Source: Pedobacter fastidiosus (GTDB lineage: Bacteria; Bacteroidota; Bacteroidia; Sphingobacteriales; Sphingobacteriaceae). From it: DNA of 64,000 bases. The notes under the pieces are model-generated. The model saw nothing but the letters and a program-made list of their open reading frames with translations. It was not told where the DNA came from and did no database searches. The number at the start of each line of letters is the position of its first letter. Position 1 is the first letter of the stretch. Shown one piece after another: positions 8,531-16,866 of this stretch. The translations under genes and the position numbers were made by a program. The DNA is taken from assembly GCF_014306625.1 (NCBI RefSeq), contig NZ_JACRYL010000008.1, forward strand, positions 194,208 through 258,207, given 5' to 3'.

Positions 8531-8977
8531 TTAGATACCTTTTTCAAAAAGCTTGCTAAAAATAGCATGATCCCGATTGATATTCTGTTTTTCAACCTCA
8601 CCGCTCCCATCTAGAGCGAGTACAACAATAGGCATTAGTTCAGGTTGCGAACCGGTAAAATCGATCAACATCTCCCTGATTGATTGCTCGTCCAACTTTG
8701 CCCTGGTTTTAGAGAAGCGCACAAAGTCTCCCACTATCCCGCAAAGAATTTCCAGGTTCTCCTCATTTTCCCTGCCCCTTGCAGAAAAATTGAAACCCGC
8801 CTTTTCAAGATCGTATCCTGCATAAAAAATCTCGTTCATTCGCTTTATTTCTTTCTCGGAGTAGCGGTAGCCAACGGCACAATGGCCGTAGACTTCTACT
8901 AATCCGGCATACAAAATTACATGCTTATGAATAGCCTTTTCAGGTAAAATGTCATACCGGGCAATGATATTTATCAT
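8531..8977 (-). CDS. Hypothetical protein, 148 residues
   Basis: Not recognised. Soluble, mixed alpha/beta, mildly acidic; it contains R-Y-S-E-K-E-I-K-R-M-N-E-I-F-Y-A-G-Y-D-L-E-K-A-G-F, which looks like a helical segment, and L-M-P-I-V-V-L-A-L-D-G-S-G-E near residue 115. No signal peptide. The start at 8977 overlaps an FNR-type box (8964-8977) that more probably serves the divergent PLP enzyme, so a later start (for example M48 at 8836) is possible. The ORF covers the start of the divergent frame, and a real start for the + strand gene is well downstream at 9108. Confidence 0.5.
   Translation of the reverse strand: MINIIARYDILPEKAIHKHVILYAGLVEVYGHCAVGYRYSEKEIKRMNEIFYAGYDLEKAGFNFSARGRENEENLEILCGIVGDFVRFSKTRAKLDEQSIREMLIDFTGSQPELMPIVVLALDGSGEVEKQNINRDHAIFSKLFEKGI
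8964..8977. promoter_or_regulatory. FNR-type box upstream of the PLP enzyme (ATGAT-ATTT-ATCAT)
   Basis: A perfect 5+4+5 palindrome of the TTGAT-N4-ATCAA type. A perfect Bacteroidetes -7 element TAGATTTG lies at 9022-9029, which puts the box centre at about -62.5 to the predicted start of transcription, the class I activator position. The same geometry is seen at acetate kinase. Confidence 0.6.
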
Positions 8978-9107
8978 CTCTGGGGCTGATAAGTTTCCGG
9001 TACTGCACGGGATAGAACAGTTAGATTTGAAACCGGTTAAACCCTGCCGAATAACATATTGTGGCAGTTACCCAATATATAGTAAAGGTCGTAATAACGA
9101 GAAAGTC

Positions 9108-10382
9108 ATGAATTTAGTAGAAAAAAACCTGTTGAAATTAGGCCCATTGGGCATTCACGCCCATTATGCACATGGTTATTTTGCCTATCCAAAACTGGAG
9201 GGAGAAATCGGCAACAGGATGATTTTCAATGGAAGGGAAAAACTCGTCTGGAGCCTTAATGATTATCTTGGTCTCGCCAACGACCCCCTAGTGCGAAGAG
9301 CAGATGAGGAAGGTACCAGACAGTATGGACTTGCCTATCCTATGGGAGCAAGAATGATGACAGGAAATACCATTCTGCATGAAATGCTGGAGGCCAAATT
9401 ATCTTCATTTGTAAAAAAAGAAGATACGTTCCTGCTCAACTATGGATATCAAGGCATGTTATCAATAATCGATAGCCTACTTGACCGCCATGATGTTGTT
9501 GTTTATGATGCCGAGGCACATGCCTGTATTATCGATGGGCTCAGGCTGCACATTGGCAAGCGATTCGTGTTCAAGCATAACGACATTGCCGATTTTGAGA
9601 AGCAGCTGATCAGGGCACAAAAAATCACAAAAAAAACCAATGGAGGTATTTTGGTGATTACTGAAGGTGTTTTCGGAATGCGTGGTGATACCGGGAAAAT
9701 CCGGGAGATTATAGGTTTTAAAAAGAAGTTTGATTTTACCCTTCTGGTTGATGACGCGCACGGAATCGGCGTAATGGGACAAAGTGGTGCGGGCACTGGA
9801 GAAGAGCAGGGTATCCAGGAGGAAATAGACCTATATTTTGCAACCTTCGCAAAATCATTTGCTGCAATCGGAGCCTTTGTTTCCGGAAAAAAAGAAATCA
9901 TACAATATCTCCGGTACAATATGCGCTCGCAGATTTATGCAAAAGCTTTGCCTATGCCACTGGTATATGGCCTTCACCAACGGTTGCGTATGATCAGGGA
10001 AATGCCTGAGCTTCGGGAAAGGCTTTGGAATATCACGAAAAAACTGCAGAATGGACTTAGGGAAGCAGGGCTGGAGATCGGCAATACAGAAAGTCCGGTT
10101 ACGCCTGTTTACCTTAAAGGATCAATCACCCAGGCTGCCAACCTGGTGAGGGATCTGAGGGAAAACCATGACATCTTCTGTTCGATGGTCGTATATCCGG
10201 TAGTTCCCCATGGCATCATTATTCTCAGGCTGATACCAACCGCTAACCATAGCGAGGAAGAAGTCACGGAGACTGTCGCCATTTTTAAAAACATTAACTC
10301 CAAACTAGGAGGGGGCTTTTATGATCAGGAGCGAAAAGCGCCAGAAAACATAACTGGTGAGCTCGCGGTCCACCATCCCTAA
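9108..10382 (+). CDS. Alpha-oxoamine synthase-like PLP enzyme (serine palmitoyltransferase/KBL family)
   Basis: 424 residues of fold-type I PLP enzyme. Visible landmarks: N-D-Y-L-G-L-A near residue 65, Y-G-x-x-Y-P-M-G-A-R-M-M-T-G-N, Y-D-A-E-A-H-A-C-I-I-D-G, the PLP-stacking V-D-D-A-H-G-I-G-V-M-G and the Schiff-base Lys in T-F-A-K-S-F-A-A-I-G. These enzymes condense an amino acid with an acyl-CoA/ACP: serine palmitoyltransferase, 2-amino-3-ketobutyrate ligase or AONS. In Sphingobacteriaceae, sphingolipid synthesis makes the first plausible, but substrate cannot be set from sequence. The ATG at 9108 fits the usual N-terminus; the frame is open to 8949. A perfect -7 element and FNR-type box precede it. 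Confidence 0.88.
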   Translation: MNLVEKNLLKLGPLGIHAHYAHGYFAYPKLEGEIGNRMIFNGREKLVWSLNDYLGLANDPLVRRADEEGTRQYGLAYPMGARMMTGNTILHEMLEAKLSSFVKKEDTFLLNYGYQGMLSIIDSLLDRHDVVVYDAEAHACIIDGLRLHIGKRFVFKHNDIADFEKQLIRAQKITKKTNGGILVITEGVFGMRGDTGKIREIIGFKKKFDFTLLVDDAHGIGVMGQSGAGTGEEQGIQEEIDLYFATFAKSFAAIGAFVSGKKEIIQYLRYNMRSQIYAKALPMPLVYGLHQRLRMIREMPELRERLWNITKKLQNGLREAGLEIGNTESPVTPVYLKGSITQAANLVRDLRENHDIFCSMVVYPVVPHGIIILRLIPTANHSEEEVTETVAIFKNINSKLGGGFYDQERKAPENITGELAVHHP

Positions 10383-10535
10383 CCTGCAGCGGATCTGAAA
10401 TTCCTGATCATGATTTATCGCTGAAATGCCCAAAACAATTCACGCTGCAGCATGTTGTTCAGACAATTATCGGCAATCAGCCTATCCATGTATCTCTTCA
10501 TCAAAAAAACTCGATTTATTCTAAATCCATCAAGT

Positions 10536-10829
10536 ATGACGGTTTTTAGCGTTAGTCTGAGGTTGCCGACAACAATACCCGTGGGAAGGTTCAACGCTGC
10601 ACAAATTACCGAGCTCTATCAAAAATACAGCGATGCAGTTTATGGGAACATACTTCTTCTTTTGATTTTCAGGGAAATTTCTGAAAAAACATTGGAAAAC
10701 ACGTTTATCGAGCTTAATCTAAGCCATACAAAATATTGTTTAAAAAGCTGCAGTGATTTTACCTTTATAAACCGGATTGCCAGGAAGCATTGCATGGAGA
10801 TTATAAGGACTAACGCCCTACTTGATTAA
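10536..10829 (+). CDS. Short sigma-70 region-2-like ORF
   Basis: 97 residues from an ATG at 10536 (frame open to 10452). The middle looks like region 2 of an ECF sigma factor: I-T-E-L-Y-Q-K-Y-S-D-A-V-Y-G-N-I, then a degenerate E-x-x-x-T-F-I-E-L and F-I-N-R-I-A-R-K-H-C-M-E-I-I-R, matching the pattern ...TFLKIW...IARN.aid. Region 4 is absent. It could be a broken sigma factor or a small sigma-like regulator. It ends 4 bp into the stop of the convergent CheB-CheR-kinase. Kept as tentative coding. Confidence 0.45.
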   Translation: MTVFSVSLRLPTTIPVGRFNAAQITELYQKYSDAVYGNILLLLIFREISEKTLENTFIELNLSHTKYCLKSCSDFTFINRIARKHCMEIIRTNALLD

Positions 10830-13800
10830 ACAGGCAAGCTAAAACAAAATACCGAACCTTTACCCATCTCGCTTTCCACCCATATTTTTCCCTTATGGGA
10901 CTTTACAATTTCTGCTGATAGGTATAGCCCAAGACCAAATCCAGCAACTTTTCTGGTCTGGATATTATCCACCCGGTAGTATCTGTCAAATAGCCTTTCC
11001 TGATCCTTCTTCTTGATGCCAGCTCCCTGGTCCCGGACCAAAATGGTGACCGTTTTTTTGGCTGCCTTAAATGAGACTTCGATATCCGTTCCGGTAGGGG
11101 CATATTTTACCGCATTGCTGATCAGGTTGTTTAAAACCTGCCCGATCTTATCCCTGTCTGCAGTTATAGCACAGTCCGCATTGGGCAGTAAAAGGAGGTG
11201 GTGCTTCAACAGCATAATTTTAGCCTCTTCTGTTATTTCTTCCAGCAGATCGTTTAGCTCAAAAGTTTCCATGTTCAGATAAATCTTACCAGCCTCAAAG
11301 CTTGAGGTATTCAGAAATCCGTCAATAAGGCCTGCCATCTTTTTGACCTGTGTATTTACTTTTCCCATCGAGTTGGTCAGAAATTCATCACCACCTTTCT
11401 TTGTCCTCGATTCGATGAGCTGAATATAGCCCTGAAGCGTAGTCAGGGGTGTTCTAAGTTCATGGCTTGCCATGGCGATAAAATCATTTTTCCTGATTTC
11501 ATCCTCTTTATGTATAGTCACGTCATTTAAGAGTCCGGCAAAATAAACCGGTTTATCGTCCTCATTATAAACAACATTACCGATGGCCCTCACCCAGCGG
11601 GGCTTATGGTCCAGTGGAAGGTTAATTGGATATTCGATATCCATTTTTTCTCCATTTATAATGCTGTTTTCAATTCCATCGGTAAATAGAACCTGATAAT
11701 CTTTAACCACTCTTGCAACGGCCGCCTCAAGTGGCATTTCCTGTCCACTGCCGTATCCAAAAATTTCTTTCAACCTTGTCGAGGGAATAAAAGCCCTGGT
11801 ATTGACATCAATGGAGTAGGTTCCCATTTCCGCCGCATCTACGGCCATGGCCAGTGTCCTGTTGCTAACATCAAGTTCTCGCTGGACCCTTTTAAGTTCT
11901 GTAACATCGTTGAAGGTGACAATCGCCCCACTGTTTTTCTGGTCTGACTGCTGTACGTATGGCATGGTCATTACCTGGTACCATTTACCATTATTGGTCT
12001 CAATTTCTTTTGTGATGATTGTCCCGTCTATGAGTACCAGTTTGATATCCTCGATGATGGTCTCGAACTTTATGTTCGTTGTGATATTGCTTAAAGGCCT
12101 GCCGATATCGGTTTCCAGCAGATTGATCTGCTTTACCGTACCAGGGGAAAACTTCATCAGTAACAGATCATTATTAATGAAGAGCTGCCCGTTGATATTG
12201 CTCCTGAAATAGTTGTTCAGGTCATCATTGATATCCAGTAGTTCTTTGTTCTTGAGCTGGTATTCAGAATTGATGGTATCCAGTTCTTCATTGACAGACT
12301 GCATTTCCTCATTGGTGCTCTGCATCTCTTCGTTGGCAGAGATCATTTCTTCATTGAAGGACTGCATATTCTCATTGGAGGCATCGAGCTGCTCATAGGT
12401 AGATTTGAGTTTTTCCTTCAGATCCCTGAGTTCCTCCTCCAGATTGAGGGTATACTGGTCATGATATACTTTTTCATTGAAATCGATCCCTTCCTGCTCA
12501 GAGACCGCAAAAGATTTGTCCTCCGTAAAAGTTACCATGATCAGTTTCTGTTCGCCGCCCTTTACAGCGATTGGCGTCAGACTTAAATTAACGCGTATGA
12601 ATGAATCACCCTGTTTTACCTTGATCCGGTTCAGTGTAGCCTTTTTTCCGGTCTTGATTACATTGTTGCTCATGGTATGAAATACCATTGCCAATTTCTT
12701 AGGCAGCAGTTTTTCCAAATTGGTCGTAAAAAGTTTTGCAAGCAGGAATTTGGAAGTGTTTCCGTAGGACTTGATCACATTTTTGTGTTCATCTATACAG
12801 AGGGCGAGATAGTCGAGGTCTTCTGCGAGGCTTACCTGCATCATCTCTGTTAGCGAGCTATTCGAATCGCTATTCATCCCCTCACTGGAAGCAAAAGCAG
12901 GCCGGTGTTTGACCTCTAAGGTATCGGGCATGGAAAAGGCATCAAAACTGAACATCCGCTTTGATTTGATGTTCCGGTAAATCTTGTACTGTTTGCTGAC
13001 CACTTCAAGGTTCTGGATGATCGGCATTGGGTTTTCGCTCGACCCCAGGAAAAGATATCCGTCCATTTTAAGTCCGAAAAGGAGCATAGAAAACACCTTG
13101 CGCTGCAGAACGGGAGCCATGTAGATCAGAAGATTGCGGCAACTGATGAAGTGCATATTGCAATATGGTGGATTTTTGACCAGGTCGTGCTGGGCGAAAA
13201 TGGCCATCTTCCGGAGTGTTGGTTTTATCCGGTACTGATCCCCCTCTTTAATAAAATGTTTTTTTAACCGTTCTGCGCTAACATTTTTTATGGTATCAGA
13301 CTGATAGATTCCTTTGCCTGCGTGGATCAGTGCGGCACTGTCAATATCGGTCGCAAAAATCTTGACTACAGTGAAGGCAAGATCTCCGGTGAGCTGTTCT
13401 GAGATGAGCATGGCCAGGGAATAAACTTCTTCGCCTGTTGCACATCCCGCAACCCAGAGTTTAAGTTCCTCATTGGGCACCAGTTTTTTTAATATCCCGG
13501 GAATCACGTTTTTTTGGATATAGTCAAAAGCTTCCTTGTCCCGGAAAAATGCGGTTACGCTGATAAGGAAGTCCTTGGAAAGCGCTTCAATTTCTTCGGG
13601 TGAGCTTTTCAGAAAATCATGGTATTGGGCAAGGGTAGCAAAATCATGATAGGCTGCCCGGCGTTTGGTCCTGCGCAGTATGGTGGTAGGCTTATAATCA
13701 GAAAAATCAAGCGGTGAGCGCTGTTTGATCAGATCAATGATCAGACCCAAGTTCTTATCATCATCCTTTGCAACGTTTCTGGTCTCCCCTTCGTAATTAA

Positions 13801-14356
13801 CATAATCCTCTATTGCTCCCGGCATGGAGGCAGGCTCCAAAATAAAATCGACCATTCCAGTAGCGATCGCCTTGGAGGGCATACTCGGGAACGGTGAGGT
13901 TTCGGGATTTCTGGCCATAACCATTCCACCTGCTTTCTTAACAGCAATCAGCCCTTCAGCGCCATCACTCCCTAATCCAGAAAGTACAACAACGATGGCC
14001 TTGTTGCCACAATCAAGCGCAAGCGAATTAAAGAATGTGTTTATGGTCAGGTGCGGACTTTTTGTTTTCTCTTTCTCACGCAGGTATAGATGTCCCTTTT
14101 GGATGGTCATAAATTTATCGTGTGGAATAAGGTAAACGCGGTTGGTCTCTACAAGGATCCCTTCAGTTGCCTCTTCTACGGAGAGTTTGCTATGTTTGGC
14201 AAGCACTTCGCCCATTCTGCTTTTAAAGTCGGCCGAGAGATGTTGCACAACAATATAGGAAACACCATCGAGGGGAGTATGGTCGAAAAAGGAATTGATT
14301 TCCTCCAGTCCACCAGCAGATGCACCAATTGCTATAATGTATTCAGGGTCTTTCAT
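10826..14356 (-). CDS. CheB-CheR-PAS-histidine kinase fusion
   Basis: 1176 residues from the ATG at 14356 (M-K-D-P-E-Y). Order: CheB methylesterase domain (1-190) with catalytic Ser in I-G-A-S-A-G-G, His in V-V-Q-H-L-S and Asp in G-L-G-S-D-G; CheR methyltransferase (about 205-470) with the SAM motif V-A-G-C-A-T-G-E-E and C-R-N-L-L-I-Y; a long Glu/Asn-rich coiled coil with repeats of S-x-N-E-E-M-Q-S; two PAS regions; HisKA with A-S-H-E-L-R-T-P; HATPase with N-x-x-x-N, D-Q-G-A-G-I and G-F-G-L-G-L. There is no N-terminal receiver and no chemotaxis genes nearby, so this is a stand-alone sensory protein of the type common in soil Bacteroidetes. Its response regulator is not adjacent. Confidence 0.93.
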   Translation of the reverse strand: MKDPEYIIAIGASAGGLEEINSFFDHTPLDGVSYIVVQHLSADFKSRMGEVLAKHSKLSVEEATEGILVETNRVYLIPHDKFMTIQKGHLYLREKEKTKSPHLTINTFFNSLALDCGNKAIVVVLSGLGSDGAEGLIAVKKAGGMVMARNPETSPFPSMPSKAIATGMVDFILEPASMPGAIEDYVNYEGETRNVAKDDDKNLGLIIDLIKQRSPLDFSDYKPTTILRRTKRRAAYHDFATLAQYHDFLKSSPEEIEALSKDFLISVTAFFRDKEAFDYIQKNVIPGILKKLVPNEELKLWVAGCATGEEVYSLAMLISEQLTGDLAFTVVKIFATDIDSAALIHAGKGIYQSDTIKNVSAERLKKHFIKEGDQYRIKPTLRKMAIFAQHDLVKNPPYCNMHFISCRNLLIYMAPVLQRKVFSMLLFGLKMDGYLFLGSSENPMPIIQNLEVVSKQYKIYRNIKSKRMFSFDAFSMPDTLEVKHRPAFASSEGMNSDSNSSLTEMMQVSLAEDLDYLALCIDEHKNVIKSYGNTSKFLLAKLFTTNLEKLLPKKLAMVFHTMSNNVIKTGKKATLNRIKVKQGDSFIRVNLSLTPIAVKGGEQKLIMVTFTEDKSFAVSEQEGIDFNEKVYHDQYTLNLEEELRDLKEKLKSTYEQLDASNENMQSFNEEMISANEEMQSTNEEMQSVNEELDTINSEYQLKNKELLDINDDLNNYFRSNINGQLFINNDLLLMKFSPGTVKQINLLETDIGRPLSNITTNIKFETIIEDIKLVLIDGTIITKEIETNNGKWYQVMTMPYVQQSDQKNSGAIVTFNDVTELKRVQRELDVSNRTLAMAVDAAEMGTYSIDVNTRAFIPSTRLKEIFGYGSGQEMPLEAAVARVVKDYQVLFTDGIENSIINGEKMDIEYPINLPLDHKPRWVRAIGNVVYNEDDKPVYFAGLLNDVTIHKEDEIRKNDFIAMASHELRTPLTTLQGYIQLIESRTKKGGDEFLTNSMGKVNTQVKKMAGLIDGFLNTSSFEAGKIYLNMETFELNDLLEEITEEAKIMLLKHHLLLLPNADCAITADRDKIGQVLNNLISNAVKYAPTGTDIEVSFKAAKKTVTILVRDQGAGIKKKDQERLFDRYYRVDNIQTRKVAGFGLGLYLSAEIVKSHKGKIWVESEMGKGSVFCFSLPV

Positions 14357-14465
14357 TTTATTTACGGTATATCTATTGGGCAAAATCAATCACATCGATT
14401 GGAAAAACAGCACGGTTTGTACTGGTGAAACAGAAAGGTATTGTGAAAATATGTGATTTAAAGAT

Positions 14466-14479
14466 AGGTATTAATACCT
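14466..14479. promoter_or_regulatory. Perfect palindrome AGGTATTAATACCT upstream of CheB-CheR-kinase
   Basis: A 14-bp perfect palindrome, 110 bp upstream of the kinase start and 14 bp downstream of the DUF1275 stop. It lacks a T-run and is too short for a terminator. It could be an operator; the regulator is unknown. Confidence 0.35.
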
Positions 14480-14492
14480 GCCAAAATGTTAT

Positions 14493-15263
14493 TTATACCT
14501 TTTCATTTTTGTCGGTTGATTTTGACTGGCGTTTATTCTTCTTGCGAGAGCGCAAATTGGAATAGTATCTCTTAATGTTCAAACGAAACACATCGTACAG
14601 GAGTATAAAAGAGAGCATTGATGCCGGGATAAAAAAGGAACGGAAGCTGATGTAAGTGAAAAGATATGCACCAGACAGCGCCCCGAGCATAAAGAAAAGT
14701 ATAATCGAAAACCGGAGCTTTATCCTAGACAGGAGCTCGCCCTGCGCCGAATAATTATCAGTCCGGAGCTGAGCAAGTTCTATACCCAGATCCGTAAAAG
14801 TGCCGGTAAGGTGCGTGGTGCGAACAACTGAGCCTGAAATTACCGAAACCAGTGCATTTTGTATCCCCATTGCAAACAGGAGGCACCCCGCAAAAAAATT
14901 ACCTGAAAAACCTAAATCCCTTACTGATGGTGAAAACGCACAGAATAGCAGGATCATGGTTTCTAAAACAATGGGAATGGCGAAAGAAAACCTTGCGTTA
15001 TGGCCGATTTTGGTTACAATTAAGCTACTTGTGAAAGCTCCGGCAAGAAAGAGCATCATCCATGTTGCAACAATTCTGGCCATCAACCAGTCCTGCCTTG
15101 CAATGCCTTCGGCAAAGAGCGCAGCATGCCCTGTAACATTTGTAGTTAGTGCAGAAAAACCAAGAAATCCTGCCGCATTCACAAAACCGGCAGTTAGACT
15201 TAACAGCACAGCGAGTTTCAGGTTGTGCTTATAGGTTCTCTTAACTCCGAAATGTCTTAGCAT
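14493..15263 (-). CDS. YoaK/DUF1275 family membrane protein
   Basis: 256 residues with about six hydrophobic segments. Typical features are the N-terminal A-G-F-V-N-A-A-G-F-L and N-V-T-G-H, and in the middle A-M-G-I-Q-N-A-L-V-S with T-H-L-T-G-T-F-T-D-L-G, the repeat of the N-x-T-G signature. The C-terminus is a Lys/Arg/Ser-rich cytoplasmic tail. The family is membrane-bound with unknown substrate. The start overlaps no other gene; DUF6544 ends 22 bp upstream on the same strand, so it may be the last gene of the fumC-sdh run or have its own promoter. Confidence 0.85.
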   Translation of the reverse strand: MLRHFGVKRTYKHNLKLAVLLSLTAGFVNAAGFLGFSALTTNVTGHAALFAEGIARQDWLMARIVATWMMLFLAGAFTSSLIVTKIGHNARFSFAIPIVLETMILLFCAFSPSVRDLGFSGNFFAGCLLFAMGIQNALVSVISGSVVRTTHLTGTFTDLGIELAQLRTDNYSAQGELLSRIKLRFSIILFFMLGALSGAYLFTYISFRSFFIPASMLSFILLYDVFRLNIKRYYSNLRSRKKNKRQSKSTDKNEKV

Positions 15264-15284
15264 GGTGGTCCTCTCTGTATTTTA

Positions 15285-16094
15285 TTAAAAACAAAACGCC
15301 ATATCGTATTCTATTTCCTGTACTTCAAATCTTGCATAGGGAATCTTTTTCCCATCTATTTTCCAGCTGGCTTCGGCCAAAAGGGGAATACTGACTGAGT
15401 TGATCTCCTTGTAGCCAGAAAGACTGATCTCCCAGGTTTCTAGGGTACCATTCATATATCTTTTGGTTGATAATGTTGCAATTTCTCCCCTTTTGTTAAA
15501 AGATACAAGATAGTTCAGGACCAAACCATCTACGCTTACCCTAAGCCTGGCGTTTTTTGAATCAATTACAAACCACTTCTTATTTTCATCCTGAAGAAAG
15601 TTTGTTGGAAACCAAACGCTTTCAGCCAACCAACGCAACAGTTCACCCTGATCAAATTTCTCACCCTTGCCATTAACAATTCTTAGCGCATCGAGCAAAA
15701 AAACCTCCAACCTTCCCTTAGCGCCTATATACATATCTCTAGCACTGAATAAGGCGGTATTGCCTTTCCAGATAAAGCCGGCAGGTACGGTGGTAAAATA
15801 CTGTTCGCCGCGGATCGGGATCCATGGCTTATCCAGAGCAGTTTTGAACTGGCCTCCGTGTTTTAAACGGATGGTTCCGGGGTAAATTGAGCCTTCTTTA
15901 AGCACCAGCCTGAAATATTTCTCAACCGGCGAGGGAAGCCCCGAAAGTTGGTTAAAGTTGAAAATCCTCGGAGCAGATTTATCCATGAGCGAAAACAATC
16001 TGTTGACTTGTATTTTATAGCGCCAATTGGATAGCAGCACCAAAATGGAATATAAAACCAAGATAATAATCACAATGTATGCAGCAGTTATCAT
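15285..16094 (-). CDS. DUF6544-like protein with an N-terminal membrane anchor
   Basis: 269 residues. One membrane helix at residues 3-23 is followed by a soluble domain starting with L-P-S-P-V-E-K-Y-F-R-L-V-L, then R-L-K-H-G-G-Q-F and a central W-x-P-I-R-G-E-Q-Y-F. This matches my memory of DUF6544 (formerly DUF6920), a beta-rich domain of unknown function. It begins 4 bp after the sdhB stop, so it is almost certainly in the sdh transcript, although no role in the respiratory complex is known. Stop of DUF6544 to DUF1275 start is 21 bp. Confidence 0.7.
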   Translation of the reverse strand: MITAAYIVIIILVLYSILVLLSNWRYKIQVNRLFSLMDKSAPRIFNFNQLSGLPSPVEKYFRLVLKEGSIYPGTIRLKHGGQFKTALDKPWIPIRGEQYFTTVPAGFIWKGNTALFSARDMYIGAKGRLEVFLLDALRIVNGKGEKFDQGELLRWLAESVWFPTNFLQDENKKWFVIDSKNARLRVSVDGLVLNYLVSFNKRGEIATLSTKRYMNGTLETWEISLSGYKEINSVSIPLLAEASWKIDGKKIPYARFEVQEIEYDMAFCF

Positions 16095-16098
16095 TTCG

Positions 16099-16845
16099 TT
16101 ATTTCCTTAGTGCAAGCGCCTTATTGTACTCATAATTCATCCGTCCGATGTGAAGAACCGATATTTCCTGAGGACATTCTACCTCACAGGCCTCTGTATT
16201 GGAGCAATGTCCAAAACCTTCGGTATCCATTTGGTTAACCATACTAACAACCCGGTCAGCGGATTCCAGTTTTCCCTGTGGCAATAGTACCAGATGGGAA
16301 ATCTTGGCCGATGTAAACAGCGCAGCACTTGAATTTTTACAGGTAGCCACACAGGCACCGCAGCCTATGCAGGCAGCGGCATCGAATGCTGCCTCTGTAA
16401 CTTCATGCGCAATCGGAATACTATTGGATTCGGGTGCCTGACCGGTAGATGCGGATATATAACCGCCCGACTGGATGATATGATCAAAAGCAGAGCGATC
16501 TATTTTCAGATCCCTTAAAACCGGGAATGCGGTTGCACGGAAAGGCTCAATATACACAGTTTCGCCATCATTAAAGCTTCTCATATGCAACTGGCATGTG
16601 GTTGTTCCGGTGAGTGGGCCATGCGCCCTCCCGTTGATCATCATGCCACATGCGCCGCAGATGCCTTCTCTGCAATCGTGGTCGAATTCAATTACCCGCT
16701 CTCCTTTTTGGATCAGTCTTTCGTTTAACAGGTCTAACATTTCCAAAAAGGACATATGCTCGGAAATGCCATCAACCTCGTAACTGATCATGCCACCTTT
16801 TGAATCCCTGTGCTCCTGACGCCAGACTTTTAAATATAATTTCAT
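16099..16845 (-). CDS. sdhB: Succinate dehydrogenase/fumarate reductase iron-sulfur subunit
   Basis: 248 residues. Three cluster sites are visible: [2Fe-2S] in [10 protein letters not shown] with a later C-Q-L-H, [4Fe-4S] in [11 protein letters not shown], and [3Fe-4S] in [12 protein letters not shown]. It passes electrons between FAD in SdhA and the quinone site in the membrane subunit. It is the third gene of sdhCAB, 21 bp after sdhA. The gene order and size match the B-type complexes of Bacteroidota, which can run as succinate oxidase or fumarate reductase; direction here cannot be told from sequence. Confidence 0.96.
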   Translation of the reverse strand: MKLYLKVWRQEHRDSKGGMISYEVDGISEHMSFLEMLDLLNERLIQKGERVIEFDHDCREGICGACGMMINGRAHGPLTGTTTCQLHMRSFNDGETVYIEPFRATAFPVLRDLKIDRSAFDHIIQSGGYISASTGQAPESNSIPIAHEVTEAAFDAAACIGCGACVATCKNSSAALFTSAKISHLVLLPQGKLESADRVVSMVNQMDTEGFGHCSNTEACEVECPQEISVLHIGRMNYEYNKALALRK

Positions 16846-16866
16846 AATATACTTCTTGATAATTAA

